Positions 1 through 7,562 of a stretch of 64,000 nucleotides of DNA are shown piece after piece. The DNA is taken from positions 195,296 through 259,295 of the forward strand of contig NZ_KE383923.1 in the NCBI RefSeq assembly GCF_000422805.1, in the 5' to 3' direction. How positions within the stretch are numbered: position 1 is the stretch's first letter; every line of letters begins with the position of its first letter. The translations under genes and the position numbers were made by a program. This DNA comes from Nocardioides halotolerans DSM 19273 (GTDB taxonomy: Bacteria; Actinomycetota; Actinomycetes; Propionibacteriales; Nocardioidaceae). A model generated the notes under the pieces. The model had not been told where the DNA came from. It saw only the letters and a list, made by a program, of their open reading frames with translations, and ran no database searches.

Positions 1-136
1 CCGCCTCGTCCACCCAGTACCGCAGGTAGTTGACGCCGTACTTCCCCTGCGTCTCGACGTCGGCCTGGTGGGCCGCCGCGACGTCGGCGGCCGATACGCC
101 GCCCTCGAGGGTGTGAGCGTCCATGAAGAGGGTCAT
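1..136 (-). CDS. DUF4242 / SCO4226-like small protein, N-terminal part (runs off window)
   Basis: The first 45 codons are visible; the rest lies beyond the window edge. The protein begins MTLFMDAHTLEGGVSAADVA and continues through a KYGVNYLRYWVDEA segment. This resembles the N-terminus of DUF4242 proteins, a small ferredoxin-like-fold family whose Streptomyces member SCO4226 binds nickel. The ATG at 136 is preceded by GGAAGGAACCGAG, a good ribosome-binding site. An inverted repeat lies 16-47 nt upstream. The family assignment rests on a short fragment, so the function is only suggested. Confidence 0.65.
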   Translation of the reverse strand, partial: MTLFMDAHTLEGGVSAADVAAAHQADVETQGKYGVNYLRYWVDEA

Positions 137-151
137 CTCGGTTCCTTCCGT

Positions 152-183
152 TCCTCGGCCCCGCCTTGTTGCCGGGCCGAGGA
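152..183. promoter_or_regulatory. Inverted repeat upstream of the DUF4242 gene
   Basis: The arms TCCTCGGCCC and GGGCCGAGGA pair perfectly over 10 bp around a 12-nt loop. The element sits in the 169-bp gap between the divergent DUF4242 gene and the secreted repeat protein. It could be an operator or a leader hairpin of the minus-strand gene. No T-tract follows on either side, so a simple intrinsic terminator is less likely. Confidence 0.35.
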
Positions 184-305
184 GCCCATGAGACGACGCG
201 GCCGTGTGACGGCGGGTGTGACGACCGGACGAGTTTGCTGCCGCCCGCGGGACACGCTGCGGACGAGGCTGGCTCCGGCGCTCCCGAGAGGCGATGATCC
301 GGGGC

Positions 306-2495
306 ATGACGCGGACGCGACCCCTAGCCGTCGCCACTTCCCTGACGATCGTCCTCGCCGGAGCCACCGCGCTCCTCCCCCAGCAGATCGCCGTCGCAGG
401 CCCACGGACGCCCACGGCGACCGCGGCCGGGTCCGCCCTGGCCGGTTCGGCCCCGCTGGCCGCGCAGGGCGACGGCGGAGCCAACACCTACTTCAGCGCG
501 CCGCCGGACCCGCTGGCGGCGAAGGCGCCGGCGCACCGCAGCGACAAGCGCCCGAAGCCCCCGCCGACCAGGGGGACCGTCACCGGCCGGGTCACCGGCC
601 CGCAGGGCACGCCGATCGCCAACGCGCTGGTCACCGGCATCCGCTTCTCCGACCTCGGCCTGCCCGTCGACGTCACGGAGGAGAAGCGCGTGCTGGCGCG
701 CACCGACCGCAGCGGCGCGTTCACCCTCAAGCAGCTCCGCGAGCCCTACCTCATCCGCGTGTGCTCGGAGTCGGTGTCCAGCGGCGGCGGAGGGCACCGC
801 GCCGTCCGGTCGGGCGAGTGCGACCAGGAGAGCAGCAAGCGCTTCACGCCGTCCTACCTCGGCCCCGACGGCAACCTCAACAGCTGGATGCGGCACACCC
901 GCTTCTTCCGCCCCCAGGCGCACCGCTCGCTCGGCCGGGTCGTGGTCCAGCCGCCGGCCGTGCTCACCGGCACGTGGAAGGCCGACGGCGCCAACCGGCT
1001 CCTCAAGCTGACCCGCGTCGACGGCAGCGTCGCCGCGACGACGCTGACCGACAGCAAGGGCAGCTTCCGCTTCGAGGTCGCGCCCGGCCCCTACCGCCTC
1101 GAGGCCGACCGCGACGAGGGCCTGCACACCGACTCGACGGTCCCCGGCTACCGCTCCAAGCGGCTCCTCCTGCGCGCCGGCCGCACCGTCCACGACTCGT
1201 TCAAGACCAGGCACGCGGGGATCGTCCGCGGCCTGGTGACCAGCGGGGGTGTCCCGCTGCCCGACCAGTTCCTCGCCATCCTCGACAAGGACGGCGACTT
1301 CGCGGCCGGCGTGGTCACCAACGAGATCGGCCGCTACGTCGTCAGCTCGCTCGAGCCCGGCGCGTACACCGTGACCACGTCGTACGCCGGGTCGGCGTAC
1401 GTGCCGAAGTCGCAGATCGTCGCGGTGTCGCAGAAGACCGTTGCGGTCGCCGACCTCGCACTCGACCCGGGCCGCTCCGTTGCGTTCTCCGCGGCCGACG
1501 TGGTCTACCCGGGCGCCAACGGCTCGGTCGACGCCGAGCTGCGCAACGCCGACGGCCGGGTCGTGAAGGTCTTCCAGGGCAACACCGGTGCGCTGCCGGG
1601 CGGCGTGGCCGTCTTCACGGGGCTCCCGATCGGCACCTACAGCCTCTACGTCCGCCGCAGCGCGGTGCCGAGCGACGGTCCCGAGCAGGTGGACTTCCCG
1701 TGGACCGCAGCGGCGGTCGACCTCGTCGCCAACACGACGGTCACGCTGCCGCTCCTGCTGAGCCAGCCGACCACGAACCTCACCGGCACGCTGCCCGCGG
1801 GCGGCCAGGTCAAGCTGACCGCGATCCCCGAGGACAGCTGGCTGCGGCCTTCGCACGTCGACGGCGACCAGGCGACGCCGCTCGCGCTCAACTGGACGGT
1901 GCAGTCCAACGGCGGCGCCTACGTCGTCCGCGGCATCGTCCCTGGCATCTACTCCGCCGCCGTCACCACCGCGCGCAAGGAGCGCGGCGACAAGCCGTCC
2001 ACCACCGGCGCCAACCTCGCCGCGACGCACTCGACGGTGCTCGTCGACGGCCCAGCGCCGGTCGCGGCGTTCACCGCGCCCAAGGGCGCGAAGGTGCGCG
2101 GCCTCCTGCGCTACGCCCGCGGCCACCGCCCGGTGATCGCGCCGTTCGGCTTCCGCGTCTTCGGGCCCGGCGACCGGTCGTGGCTGTTCCCGACCGTCTC
2201 GGACAAGCAGAAGTACGGCAAGCCGTTCCGGGTGGAGATGCTCCACGCGGGCAAGGCCGCCGGTCGCCTGCTCGACCTCGAGGACCTCTACGCCGAGCAC
2301 CCCGACGTTCTGATCCCCGACAACCTGGTCAGCTCCGCGCGCAACGAGGTCGGCACGCCGTACTGGTTCACCGCGCGCAAGCAGGGCATCACCCTGACCG
2401 AGGGCGGCACCGTCGACGTCGGCGTGGTCGAGCTCAAGATCCACGGCGTCAACGGCGTCCGCGCCGTGCTCGGAGGCGGCGGCAAGGCCGGTTAG
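306..2495 (+). CDS. Large secreted protein with carboxypeptidase-regulatory-like repeats
   Basis: A 729-residue exported protein. Residues 1-30 form a signal peptide: MTRTRPLAVA, then a hydrophobic stretch ending near AVAGPR. The mature part contains several beta-rich modules with the pattern G-x-V-T-(x)n-G-x-P-(I/L)-A-(x)n-D-x-x-G-x-(F/Y), as in TPIANALVTG followed by RTDRSGAFTLKQL, and GVPLPDQFLAILD followed by TNEIGRYVVSSLEPGAY. This is the transthyretin-like carboxypeptidase-regulatory (CarbopepD_reg) fold found in many extracellular actinobacterial proteins. No catalytic domain, LPxTG anchor or C-terminal membrane helix is seen. An ATG at 294 is in frame, but the one at 306 gives the better signal peptide. 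The stop overlaps the stop of the convergent methyltransferase. The role (adhesion, matrix or carbohydrate contact) is unknown. Confidence 0.7.
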   Translation: MTRTRPLAVATSLTIVLAGATALLPQQIAVAGPRTPTATAAGSALAGSAPLAAQGDGGANTYFSAPPDPLAAKAPAHRSDKRPKPPPTRGTVTGRVTGPQGTPIANALVTGIRFSDLGLPVDVTEEKRVLARTDRSGAFTLKQLREPYLIRVCSESVSSGGGGHRAVRSGECDQESSKRFTPSYLGPDGNLNSWMRHTRFFRPQAHRSLGRVVVQPPAVLTGTWKADGANRLLKLTRVDGSVAATTLTDSKGSFRFEVAPGPYRLEADRDEGLHTDSTVPGYRSKRLLLRAGRTVHDSFKTRHAGIVRGLVTSGGVPLPDQFLAILDKDGDFAAGVVTNEIGRYVVSSLEPGAYTVTTSYAGSAYVPKSQIVAVSQKTVAVADLALDPGRSVAFSAADVVYPGANGSVDAELRNADGRVVKVFQGNTGALPGGVAVFTGLPIGTYSLYVRRSAVPSDGPEQVDFPWTAAAVDLVANTTVTLPLLLSQPTTNLTGTLPAGGQVKLTAIPEDSWLRPSHVDGDQATPLALNWTVQSNGGAYVVRGIVPGIYSAAVTTARKERGDKPSTTGANLAATHSTVLVDGPAPVAAFTAPKGAKVRGLLRYARGHRPVIAPFGFRVFGPGDRSWLFPTVSDKQKYGKPFRVEMLHAGKAAGRLLDLEDLYAEHPDVLIPDNLVSSARNEVGTPYWFTARKQGITLTEGGTVDVGVVELKIHGVNGVRAVLGGGGKAG

Positions 2496-3256
2496 CTGCT
2501 GGCTCTCACCACGTGGGCGCCGCTGCCGGTGGGCAGCAGCTCCTCGACCTCGGCGAACCCCGACCGGGTCAGCAGCGCCGCCATCTCGCCGGGCGCCCAC
2601 GCCTCGGTGAGCTCCTCGCCGACCGCGGCGACGCGCTCGGCGAGGCGCCGGTGCCTTTCCTCGCCCTCGGCGTCGCGCTCGGTGCCGGCGTGGTCGAGCA
2701 CGACCTCCGCGCCCGGCACCGTCGCGAGCGCCCGCAGCGTGGCTCCGACGGCCTCGCGGCTCAGGTAGGGCACCACACCGAGCCACACGAACACCGCGGG
2801 CCGGGCCACGTCGAACCCCTCCTCGACCAGGCGCGACCTCAGGTCGTCGCGCTCGAAGTCGACGGCGACGTACGTCGCGACCGCGGGGATGCCCGCCTCG
2901 GCGAGGCGCTCGCGCTTCCACGCCTGGGTGTCGGGGTGGTCGACCTCGAAGACCCGCAGGTCGGCGTGCTCGTTGCGGTAGGCGATCGTGTCGAGGCCGG
3001 CGCCGAGCACCACGCACTGCCGGGTGCCGCGGTCGTACGCCGCGGCGAGGGTCTGCTCGGCGAGCCGGTGGCGCAGCGCGACGAACAGCCGCAGCCTCGA
3101 GCGCGGCGCGACGGAGGCCAGCACCTCGTCGCGGTCGACGCCGAGGATCGGAAAGGCCAGCGGGTCGTCGAAGAGGACCGGCCGGTCGAGGACCGGGTGC
3201 ACCGCGCGGTGCACGGCGGCGCCCCACGCGGTCCGCGAGGGCTCGCCCTCACGCAC
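2492..3256 (-). CDS. Class I SAM-dependent methyltransferase, LCMT/PPM1-like family
   Basis: A 254-residue protein. The central VVLGAGLDTIAYR matches the glycine-rich SAM-binding motif I of the leucine carboxyl methyltransferase-like family, which is expanded in mycobacteria and other actinomycetes. It is followed by an acidic motif II (FEVDHPDTQAWK) and VDFERDDL. The N-terminal RTAWGAAVHRAVHP segment is also typical of that family. The substrate is not known; many members are annotated as secondary-metabolite O-methyltransferases without proof. The start is GTG at 3256. The gene lies downstream of metG on the same strand, across an 80-nt gap filled by a 14-bp tandem repeat. Its TAA stop overlaps the TAG of the convergent secreted-protein gene. 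Confidence 0.8.
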   Translation of the reverse strand: MREGEPSRTAWGAAVHRAVHPVLDRPVLFDDPLAFPILGVDRDEVLASVAPRSRLRLFVALRHRLAEQTLAAAYDRGTRQCVVLGAGLDTIAYRNEHADLRVFEVDHPDTQAWKRERLAEAGIPAVATYVAVDFERDDLRSRLVEEGFDVARPAVFVWLGVVPYLSREAVGATLRALATVPGAEVVLDHAGTERDAEGEERHRRLAERVAAVGEELTEAWAPGEMAALLTRSGFAEVEELLPTGSGAHVVRASS

Positions 3257-3282
3257 GGGCTTCGGCCCCGAGCAGGGCTCTC

Positions 3283-3352
3283 ACCTGCCCAGCCTCATCG
3301 AGCCAGCCTCATGAACCCAGGCTCATCAACCCAGCCTCACGAACCCAGCCTC
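3283..3352. repeat. Five tandem copies of a 14-bp unit across the metG stop codon
   Basis: On the minus strand the unit is GAGGCTGGGTTNRT. Units occupy 3339-3352, 3325-3338, 3311-3324, 3297-3310 and 3283-3296, with decreasing similarity to the first. The copy nearest metG encodes its last residues (A-R-L-G-S) and supplies the start of the TGA stop. The array therefore appears to have grown from the 3' end of the metG coding sequence into the gap before the methyltransferase gene. Confidence 0.8.
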
Positions 3353-5145
3353 GCCAGCTCCTCCTCGACGATCGCCGGGTCGAGCTTGGTGAAGATCAGG
3401 GTCGGCTTCTCGACCTTCGCGCCGACGGTCACCGGGTGCGAGGACCACGACGGCGTCGAGGAGTAATCACCGGTGATGATCGGGTAGAAGTCGAGCCCCG
3501 CGCCGTTGTCGGGGTCGAGCTCCTCGACGGTCTCGATGCGCGGCATCGGCATGAACTCGCCCCGTCCGCCGAGCGCGAGGTGCACCTTGTTGGACGAGTG
3601 CGGGAGGAACGGCGCCAGCAGCGTGTTGCAGTCGGCCACGCACTGCGCCGCGACGTGCAGGACGGTGGCCAGGCGCTCGCGCTGCGACTCGTCCTTCATC
3701 TTGTAGGGCTCGGTGACGGTGAGGTACTTGTTCACCTCGCCGACCACCCGCATCGCCTCGGCGATGCCGGCGCGCAGCCGCTGCCGGCCGATCAGGTCGC
3801 CGACGGTGTCGAAGCCGGCGCGCACCGCCGCCAGCACGGCCTCGTCCTCCGGCTCGAGCGGGCCGGCCGGCGGGATCTCGCCGAAGTTCTTGGCCAGCAT
3901 GGTCGCGGTGCGGTTGACCAGGTTGCCCCAGCCGGCGACCAGCTCGGAGTTGTTGCGCAGCACGAAGTCGGCCCAGGTGAAGTCGGCGTCGGAGCTCTCG
4001 GGCCCGGCCGCGCAGATGTAGTAGCGCAGCGCGTCGGCCTGGTAGCGCGCGAGCATGTCGCTGACCAGGATCACGTGGCCCCGGCTGGTGGAGAACTGCT
4101 TGCTCTCCATCGTCATGAACTCCGAGCTGACCACCTCGGTCGGCAGGTTGAGCACGCCGTAGCCGCCCGGCTCCCCGCCCTTCGAGCCGCGGCCGTTGTA
4201 GCCGAGCAGCTCGCTGGGCCAGATGACCGCGTGGAAGACGATGTTGTCCTTGCCCATGAAGTAGTAGGACAGCGCCTCCGGGTCGTTCCACCACTCGCGC
4301 CACTTCTCGGGCTCACCGAGCCGGCGCGCCCACTCGATGGACGCCGACAGGTAGCCGATGACCGCGTCGAACCACACGTAGAGGCGCTTGGTCTTCTGCT
4401 CGGTCCAGCCCTCGATCGGCACCGGGATGCCCCAGTCGATGTCGCGGGTCATGGCCCGCGGCTTGAGGTCCTCGACGAGGTTGAGCGAGAACTTGATGAC
4501 GTTGGGCCGCCAGGTGCCGCTCGCCTCGCGGTCGCGCAGGTATTCCTGCAGCGCCTCCGCCAGCGCCGGCAGGTCGAGGAAGAGGTGCTGGGTCTCGACG
4601 AACTCCGGCGTCTCCCCGTTGATCTTCGACCGCGGGTTGATCAGGTCGATCGGGTCGAGCTGGTTGGTGCAGTTGTCGCACTGGTCGCCGCGCGCGTCGG
4701 CGTACCCGCAGATCGGGCAGGTGCCCTCGATGTAGCGGTCGGGCAGCGTGCGGCCGGTCGACGGCGAGATCGCGCCGTACGTCGTCTGCTCGATCAGGTA
4801 GCCGTTGGCGTGCACGCCCTTGAACAGCTCCTGCACGACGTTGTAGTGGTTGCCCGTCGTCGTGCGGGTGAACAGGTCGTAGGACAACCCGAGGTCGACG
4901 AGGTCGTTGACGATCACGGTGTTGTTCTTGTCCGCGAGCTCGCGGGCGCTCACGCCCTCGCTGTCGGCCGCGACCAGGATCGGCGTCCCGTGCTCGTCGG
5001 TGCCCGAGACCATGAGCACGTCGTGGCCTGCCATCCGCATGTAGCGGCTGAACACGTCGGAGGGCACGCCGAAACCGGCCACGTGGCCGATGTGGCGCGG
5101 GCCGTTGGCGTACGGCCAGGCGACGGCGGACAGGATCTTGCTCAC
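3337..5145 (-). CDS. metG: Methionyl-tRNA synthetase
   Basis: MetRS charges tRNA-Met for translation in the cytoplasm. The 602-residue protein has the class I HIGH motif at residues 18-21 (in [14 protein letters not shown]). Four cysteines that would bind zinc sit at 143, 146, 156 and 159. The second catalytic loop is KQFSTSR at 349-355, the K-x-F-S-x-S form used by actinobacterial MetRS in place of strict KMSKS. An anticodon-binding helical domain follows. There is no C-terminal tRNA-binding extension (EMAP-like), so this is the short form. The ATG at 5145 gives the expected N-terminus [10 protein letters not shown]. The last codons lie inside a 14-bp tandem repeat. Identification is secure. 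Confidence 0.97.
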   Translation of the reverse strand: MSKILSAVAWPYANGPRHIGHVAGFGVPSDVFSRYMRMAGHDVLMVSGTDEHGTPILVAADSEGVSARELADKNNTVIVNDLVDLGLSYDLFTRTTTGNHYNVVQELFKGVHANGYLIEQTTYGAISPSTGRTLPDRYIEGTCPICGYADARGDQCDNCTNQLDPIDLINPRSKINGETPEFVETQHLFLDLPALAEALQEYLRDREASGTWRPNVIKFSLNLVEDLKPRAMTRDIDWGIPVPIEGWTEQKTKRLYVWFDAVIGYLSASIEWARRLGEPEKWREWWNDPEALSYYFMGKDNIVFHAVIWPSELLGYNGRGSKGGEPGGYGVLNLPTEVVSSEFMTMESKQFSTSRGHVILVSDMLARYQADALRYYICAAGPESSDADFTWADFVLRNNSELVAGWGNLVNRTATMLAKNFGEIPPAGPLEPEDEAVLAAVRAGFDTVGDLIGRQRLRAGIAEAMRVVGEVNKYLTVTEPYKMKDESQRERLATVLHVAAQCVADCNTLLAPFLPHSSNKVHLALGGRGEFMPMPRIETVEELDPDNGAGLDFYPIITGDYSSTPSWSSHPVTVGAKVEKPTLIFTKLDPAIVEEELARLGS

Positions 5146-5200
5146 CGGACGATCCTAGGAGGGCGTGTCTGGGGCCTGCGACGCAGTTAGGCGAACGGTG

Positions 5201-5698
5201 GCTGACGTGCGAGGCCGGCTACGGCCGAGCCTCGAAGCCACCGCAGCGAAGGCACTCGCCGGGCCGCCGCTGATCGAGCCTGTCGAGATCACCGCAGCGA
5301 AGGCACCCACCCAGCCACCGCCGATCGAGCCTGTCGAGATCACCGCAATGAAGGCACTCGCCGAGCCACCGCTGATCGAGCTTGTCGAGATCACCGCAGC
5401 GAAGGCACCCGCCGAGCCACCGCTGATCGAGCCTGTCGAGATCACCGCAGCGAAGGCACCCGCCGAGCCACCGCCGACCAGTACGTCCCAGCGCAGGCTG
5501 CGGACATCTCGACAAGCTCGATGAGCGGTGGACCAGTCCCAGCCCCGAGGAGCGACCGAGCCGAGCAACGGAGGCTGAGGTGCGAGGCCGGCTACGGCCG
5601 AGCCTCGAAGCCACCGCAGCGAAGGCACCCGCCGGGCCACCAGTCCCAGCCCCGACGAGCGACCGAGCCGAGCAGACGGAGGCTGAGGTGCGAGGCCT
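5201..5698. repeat. Tandem 51-bp repeat cluster filling a gene-free gap
   Basis: The gap from 5146 to 5718 has no convincing gene. Four full 51-bp units (5248-5298, 5299-5349, 5350-5400, 5401-5451) and a partial fifth (from 5452) share GAAGGCAC, a GCCACCGC stretch and the imperfect palindrome GATCGAGCCTGTCGAGATC. A longer segment at 5201-5254 recurs almost unchanged at 5574-5627. A second block beginning CCAGTCCCAGCCCCGA at about 5532 recurs at about 5640. Because 51 is a multiple of three, long open frames with 17-residue repeats appear, but these are artefacts. A single related copy lies at 62521-62558, so the core unit is a dispersed genomic repeat that has amplified here. Confidence 0.85.
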
Positions 5699-5718
5699 AA
5701 GCTCGCGGGGGTAATCCG

Positions 5719-6333
5719 TCAGCTGAAGTCGAGATCCCGGTCGCGGGTGCGCTTGAGCTCGAAGAAGTACGGCACCGACGAGAGGGTGACGGCGGCGTCC
5801 CAGATCCGGCCGGCCTCCTCTCCGCGGGCGATCCTGCTGAGCACGGGGCCGAAGAAGGCGTGGCCGTCGACCGCGATCGTGGGGGTGCCGACGTCGGTGC
5901 CGACCTGGTCCATGCCGAGGTGGTGGCTCTTCCTGATCGCGTCGTCGTACGACGAGTCGTCCATCGCCGCGGCCAGCTCGCGCGGGACGCCGATCTCCTC
6001 GAGCGCGTCCTCGATGAGCGGCCGACCGAGCTTCTCGGCGCCCTCGGTGTGCTTCCTGGTGCCGAGCGCGGTGTAGAGGGCGGCGAGCTTCTCCTGGCCG
6101 TACTCCTGCTCCACGGCCACGCACACCCGCACCGGACCCCAGGCGTCCTTCAGGAACTCGCGGTAGCTGTCGGAGATGTCGTCCTTGTCCTGGTTGAGGT
6201 AGGCCAGGCTCATCACGTGCCACGTCACCTCGACGTCGCGCACCTTCTCCACCTCCAGCATCGTGCGGGAGGTGATCCACGCGAACGGGCACAGCGGGTC
6301 GAACCAGAAGTCAACGTTGCTCATGTCAACCAT
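5719..6333 (-). CDS. Rv2466c-family thioredoxin-fold protein (mycothiol-dependent nitroreductase-like), CPFA active site
   Basis: A 204-residue DsbA-like protein. Its segments DFWFDPLCP, WHVMSLAYLN, WGPVRV, RKSHH-GMD, VGTPTI and FFGPVLS-I-RGEEAG follow, as I recall it, the Mycobacterium tuberculosis Rv2466c sequence. That enzyme is a mycothiol-dependent reductase that activates nitro compounds and uses a CPWC active site. Here the motif is CPFA (residues 15-18): the first cysteine is kept and the resolving cysteine is alanine. A monothiol mechanism using mycothiol directly, or altered function, is therefore likely. The ATG at 6333 overlaps the chrA TGA by one base (TGATG), which suggests coupled translation; an alternative start is ATG 6324. 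The 3' side faces the 51-bp repeat cluster. Confidence 0.85.
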   Translation of the reverse strand: MVDMSNVDFWFDPLCPFAWITSRTMLEVEKVRDVEVTWHVMSLAYLNQDKDDISDSYREFLKDAWGPVRVCVAVEQEYGQEKLAALYTALGTRKHTEGAEKLGRPLIEDALEEIGVPRELAAAMDDSSYDDAIRKSHHLGMDQVGTDVGTPTIAVDGHAFFGPVLSRIARGEEAGRIWDAAVTLSSVPYFFELKRTRDRDLDFS

Positions 6334-7499
6334 CAACCGAGCAGACCCAGAAGTATTCCGGCCACCGCTCCCCCGGCGACGTACCAACCCGAGTTGAGCC
6401 GGGTCCGCCACAGCAGGAGCAGCGTCACCGCGAACAGCCCGACCGTCCAGCCGTCGACCAGTGCCTCGCGGCCCAGCGTCCAGGTCACGCCGGCCATCAG
6501 CGCCAACGCCGTCGCGTTGATGCCGTCGAGCAGCACCGCGGTCCACGAGCGCGCCCGGAGCCAGGTCGCGAGGCGCGTGAGCAGGCCGACGAAGACGAAC
6601 GACGGCAGGAAGATCGCGACCGTGGCGAGGAAGGCGCCGGGCAGCCCCGCGACCAGGTAGCCCACGAACGTCGCGGTCGTGAACAGCGGCCCCGGCGTAA
6701 CCTGGCCGACCGAGATCGCGTCGAGCAGCTGGTCGTGGGTGATCCAGCCGAGCCGGTCGACGAAGTCACCCTCGAGGAAGGCCAGCAGCACGTAGCCCGA
6801 CCCGTAGAGGATCGACCCGATCTTGAGCATCGTCAGGAACAGCGTCGCCAGCTGGCCCGCGGTGGGGTGCTCGAAGACGGGCAGCGCCGCCAGCACCAGC
6901 GCATGCCTGCCCCGGCTCCCCGGCGAGCGGACCAGGGACCGGGTCGCGTAACCCGCGACGGCGAGCGCAGCGCCCCCGAACAGCACGACGAGCTCGTTGA
7001 CGCCCAGCAGGTACGCCGCCAGGCCGGCGCCGAGCAGCAGGCCGAGCCACCACGAGTGCACCACCGTGCGCGTCAGCGGCACCAGCGCCCAGACGATGAT
7101 CGCGACGACCACCGGCACGACGCCCCGCAGCACGTGGTCGAAGGCGGGCGTGTCGCCGTGCTGGACGTAGAGCCAGGCGAGCACCGTGACCATCACCGCG
7201 GCCGGGAGGATGAACAGCACGCCGGCCAACAGCAGCCCGCGCCAGCGCGCCCGCTCGTGGCCGAGGTGGATCGCGAGCTCGGTGGAGTTGGGGCCCGGGA
7301 TCAGGTTGGTCGCACCCATCAGGTCGACGAACCGCTGGTCGCTCAGCCACCCCCTGCGGCGGACCAGCTCCTCGCGCATCATCGCGATGTGCGCGGCCGG
7401 GCCGCCGAAGGCCACGACGCCCAGGCGGAGGAAGACCAGGGCGACCTCTCGGGCAGGGCCGAAGGCCGAAGGATCGGCCTCAGGTCGCGATCCGGTCAC
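6333..7499 (-). CDS. chrA: Chromate efflux transporter (CHR family, two-domain)
   Basis: A 388-residue membrane protein of about ten helices with the two homologous halves of long-chain CHR transporters. Each half carries the G-G-P/P-G-P signatures: FGGPAAHIAMMREEL and NLIPGPNSTELAIHLG in the N-terminal half, and GSGYVLLAFLEGDF with GQVTPGPLFTTATFVG in the C-terminal half. Family members export chromate in exchange for protons; other oxyanions remain possible. The chosen GTG at 7499 is preceded by GGAGGAAGG at 8-nt spacing. Translation is probably coupled to the downstream thiol reductase-like gene (TGATG), which could pair chromate export with thiol-based reduction. It diverges from pepN across 63 bp. 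Confidence 0.88.
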   Translation of the reverse strand: MTGSRPEADPSAFGPAREVALVFLRLGVVAFGGPAAHIAMMREELVRRRGWLSDQRFVDLMGATNLIPGPNSTELAIHLGHERARWRGLLLAGVLFILPAAVMVTVLAWLYVQHGDTPAFDHVLRGVVPVVVAIIVWALVPLTRTVVHSWWLGLLLGAGLAAYLLGVNELVVLFGGAALAVAGYATRSLVRSPGSRGRHALVLAALPVFEHPTAGQLATLFLTMLKIGSILYGSGYVLLAFLEGDFVDRLGWITHDQLLDAISVGQVTPGPLFTTATFVGYLVAGLPGAFLATVAIFLPSFVFVGLLTRLATWLRARSWTAVLLDGINATALALMAGVTWTLGREALVDGWTVGLFAVTLLLLWRTRLNSGWYVAGGAVAGILLGLLG

Positions 7500-7562
7500 G
7501 ACTGCATCCTTCCTCCCCCTCCGCGTGGTGAGGATCACTGCACGGATGGCAGGATCACCGGC

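Noticed and set aside
68-3466. A long plus-strand frame and a long minus-strand frame over the first secreted protein and methyltransferase
   Set aside because: Their products are Arg/Pro-rich shadows in the wrong frame; the true genes have clear domains.
5155-5640. A 161-codon minus-strand frame with 17-residue GGSAGAFAAVIS-type repeats
   Set aside because: The frame is a by-product of 51-bp tandem repeats in a gene-free gap, has no start context and no gene-like codon pattern.
5201-5698. Possible CRISPR array
   Set aside because: Units are contiguous 51-bp copies without variable spacers, and no cas genes are near.
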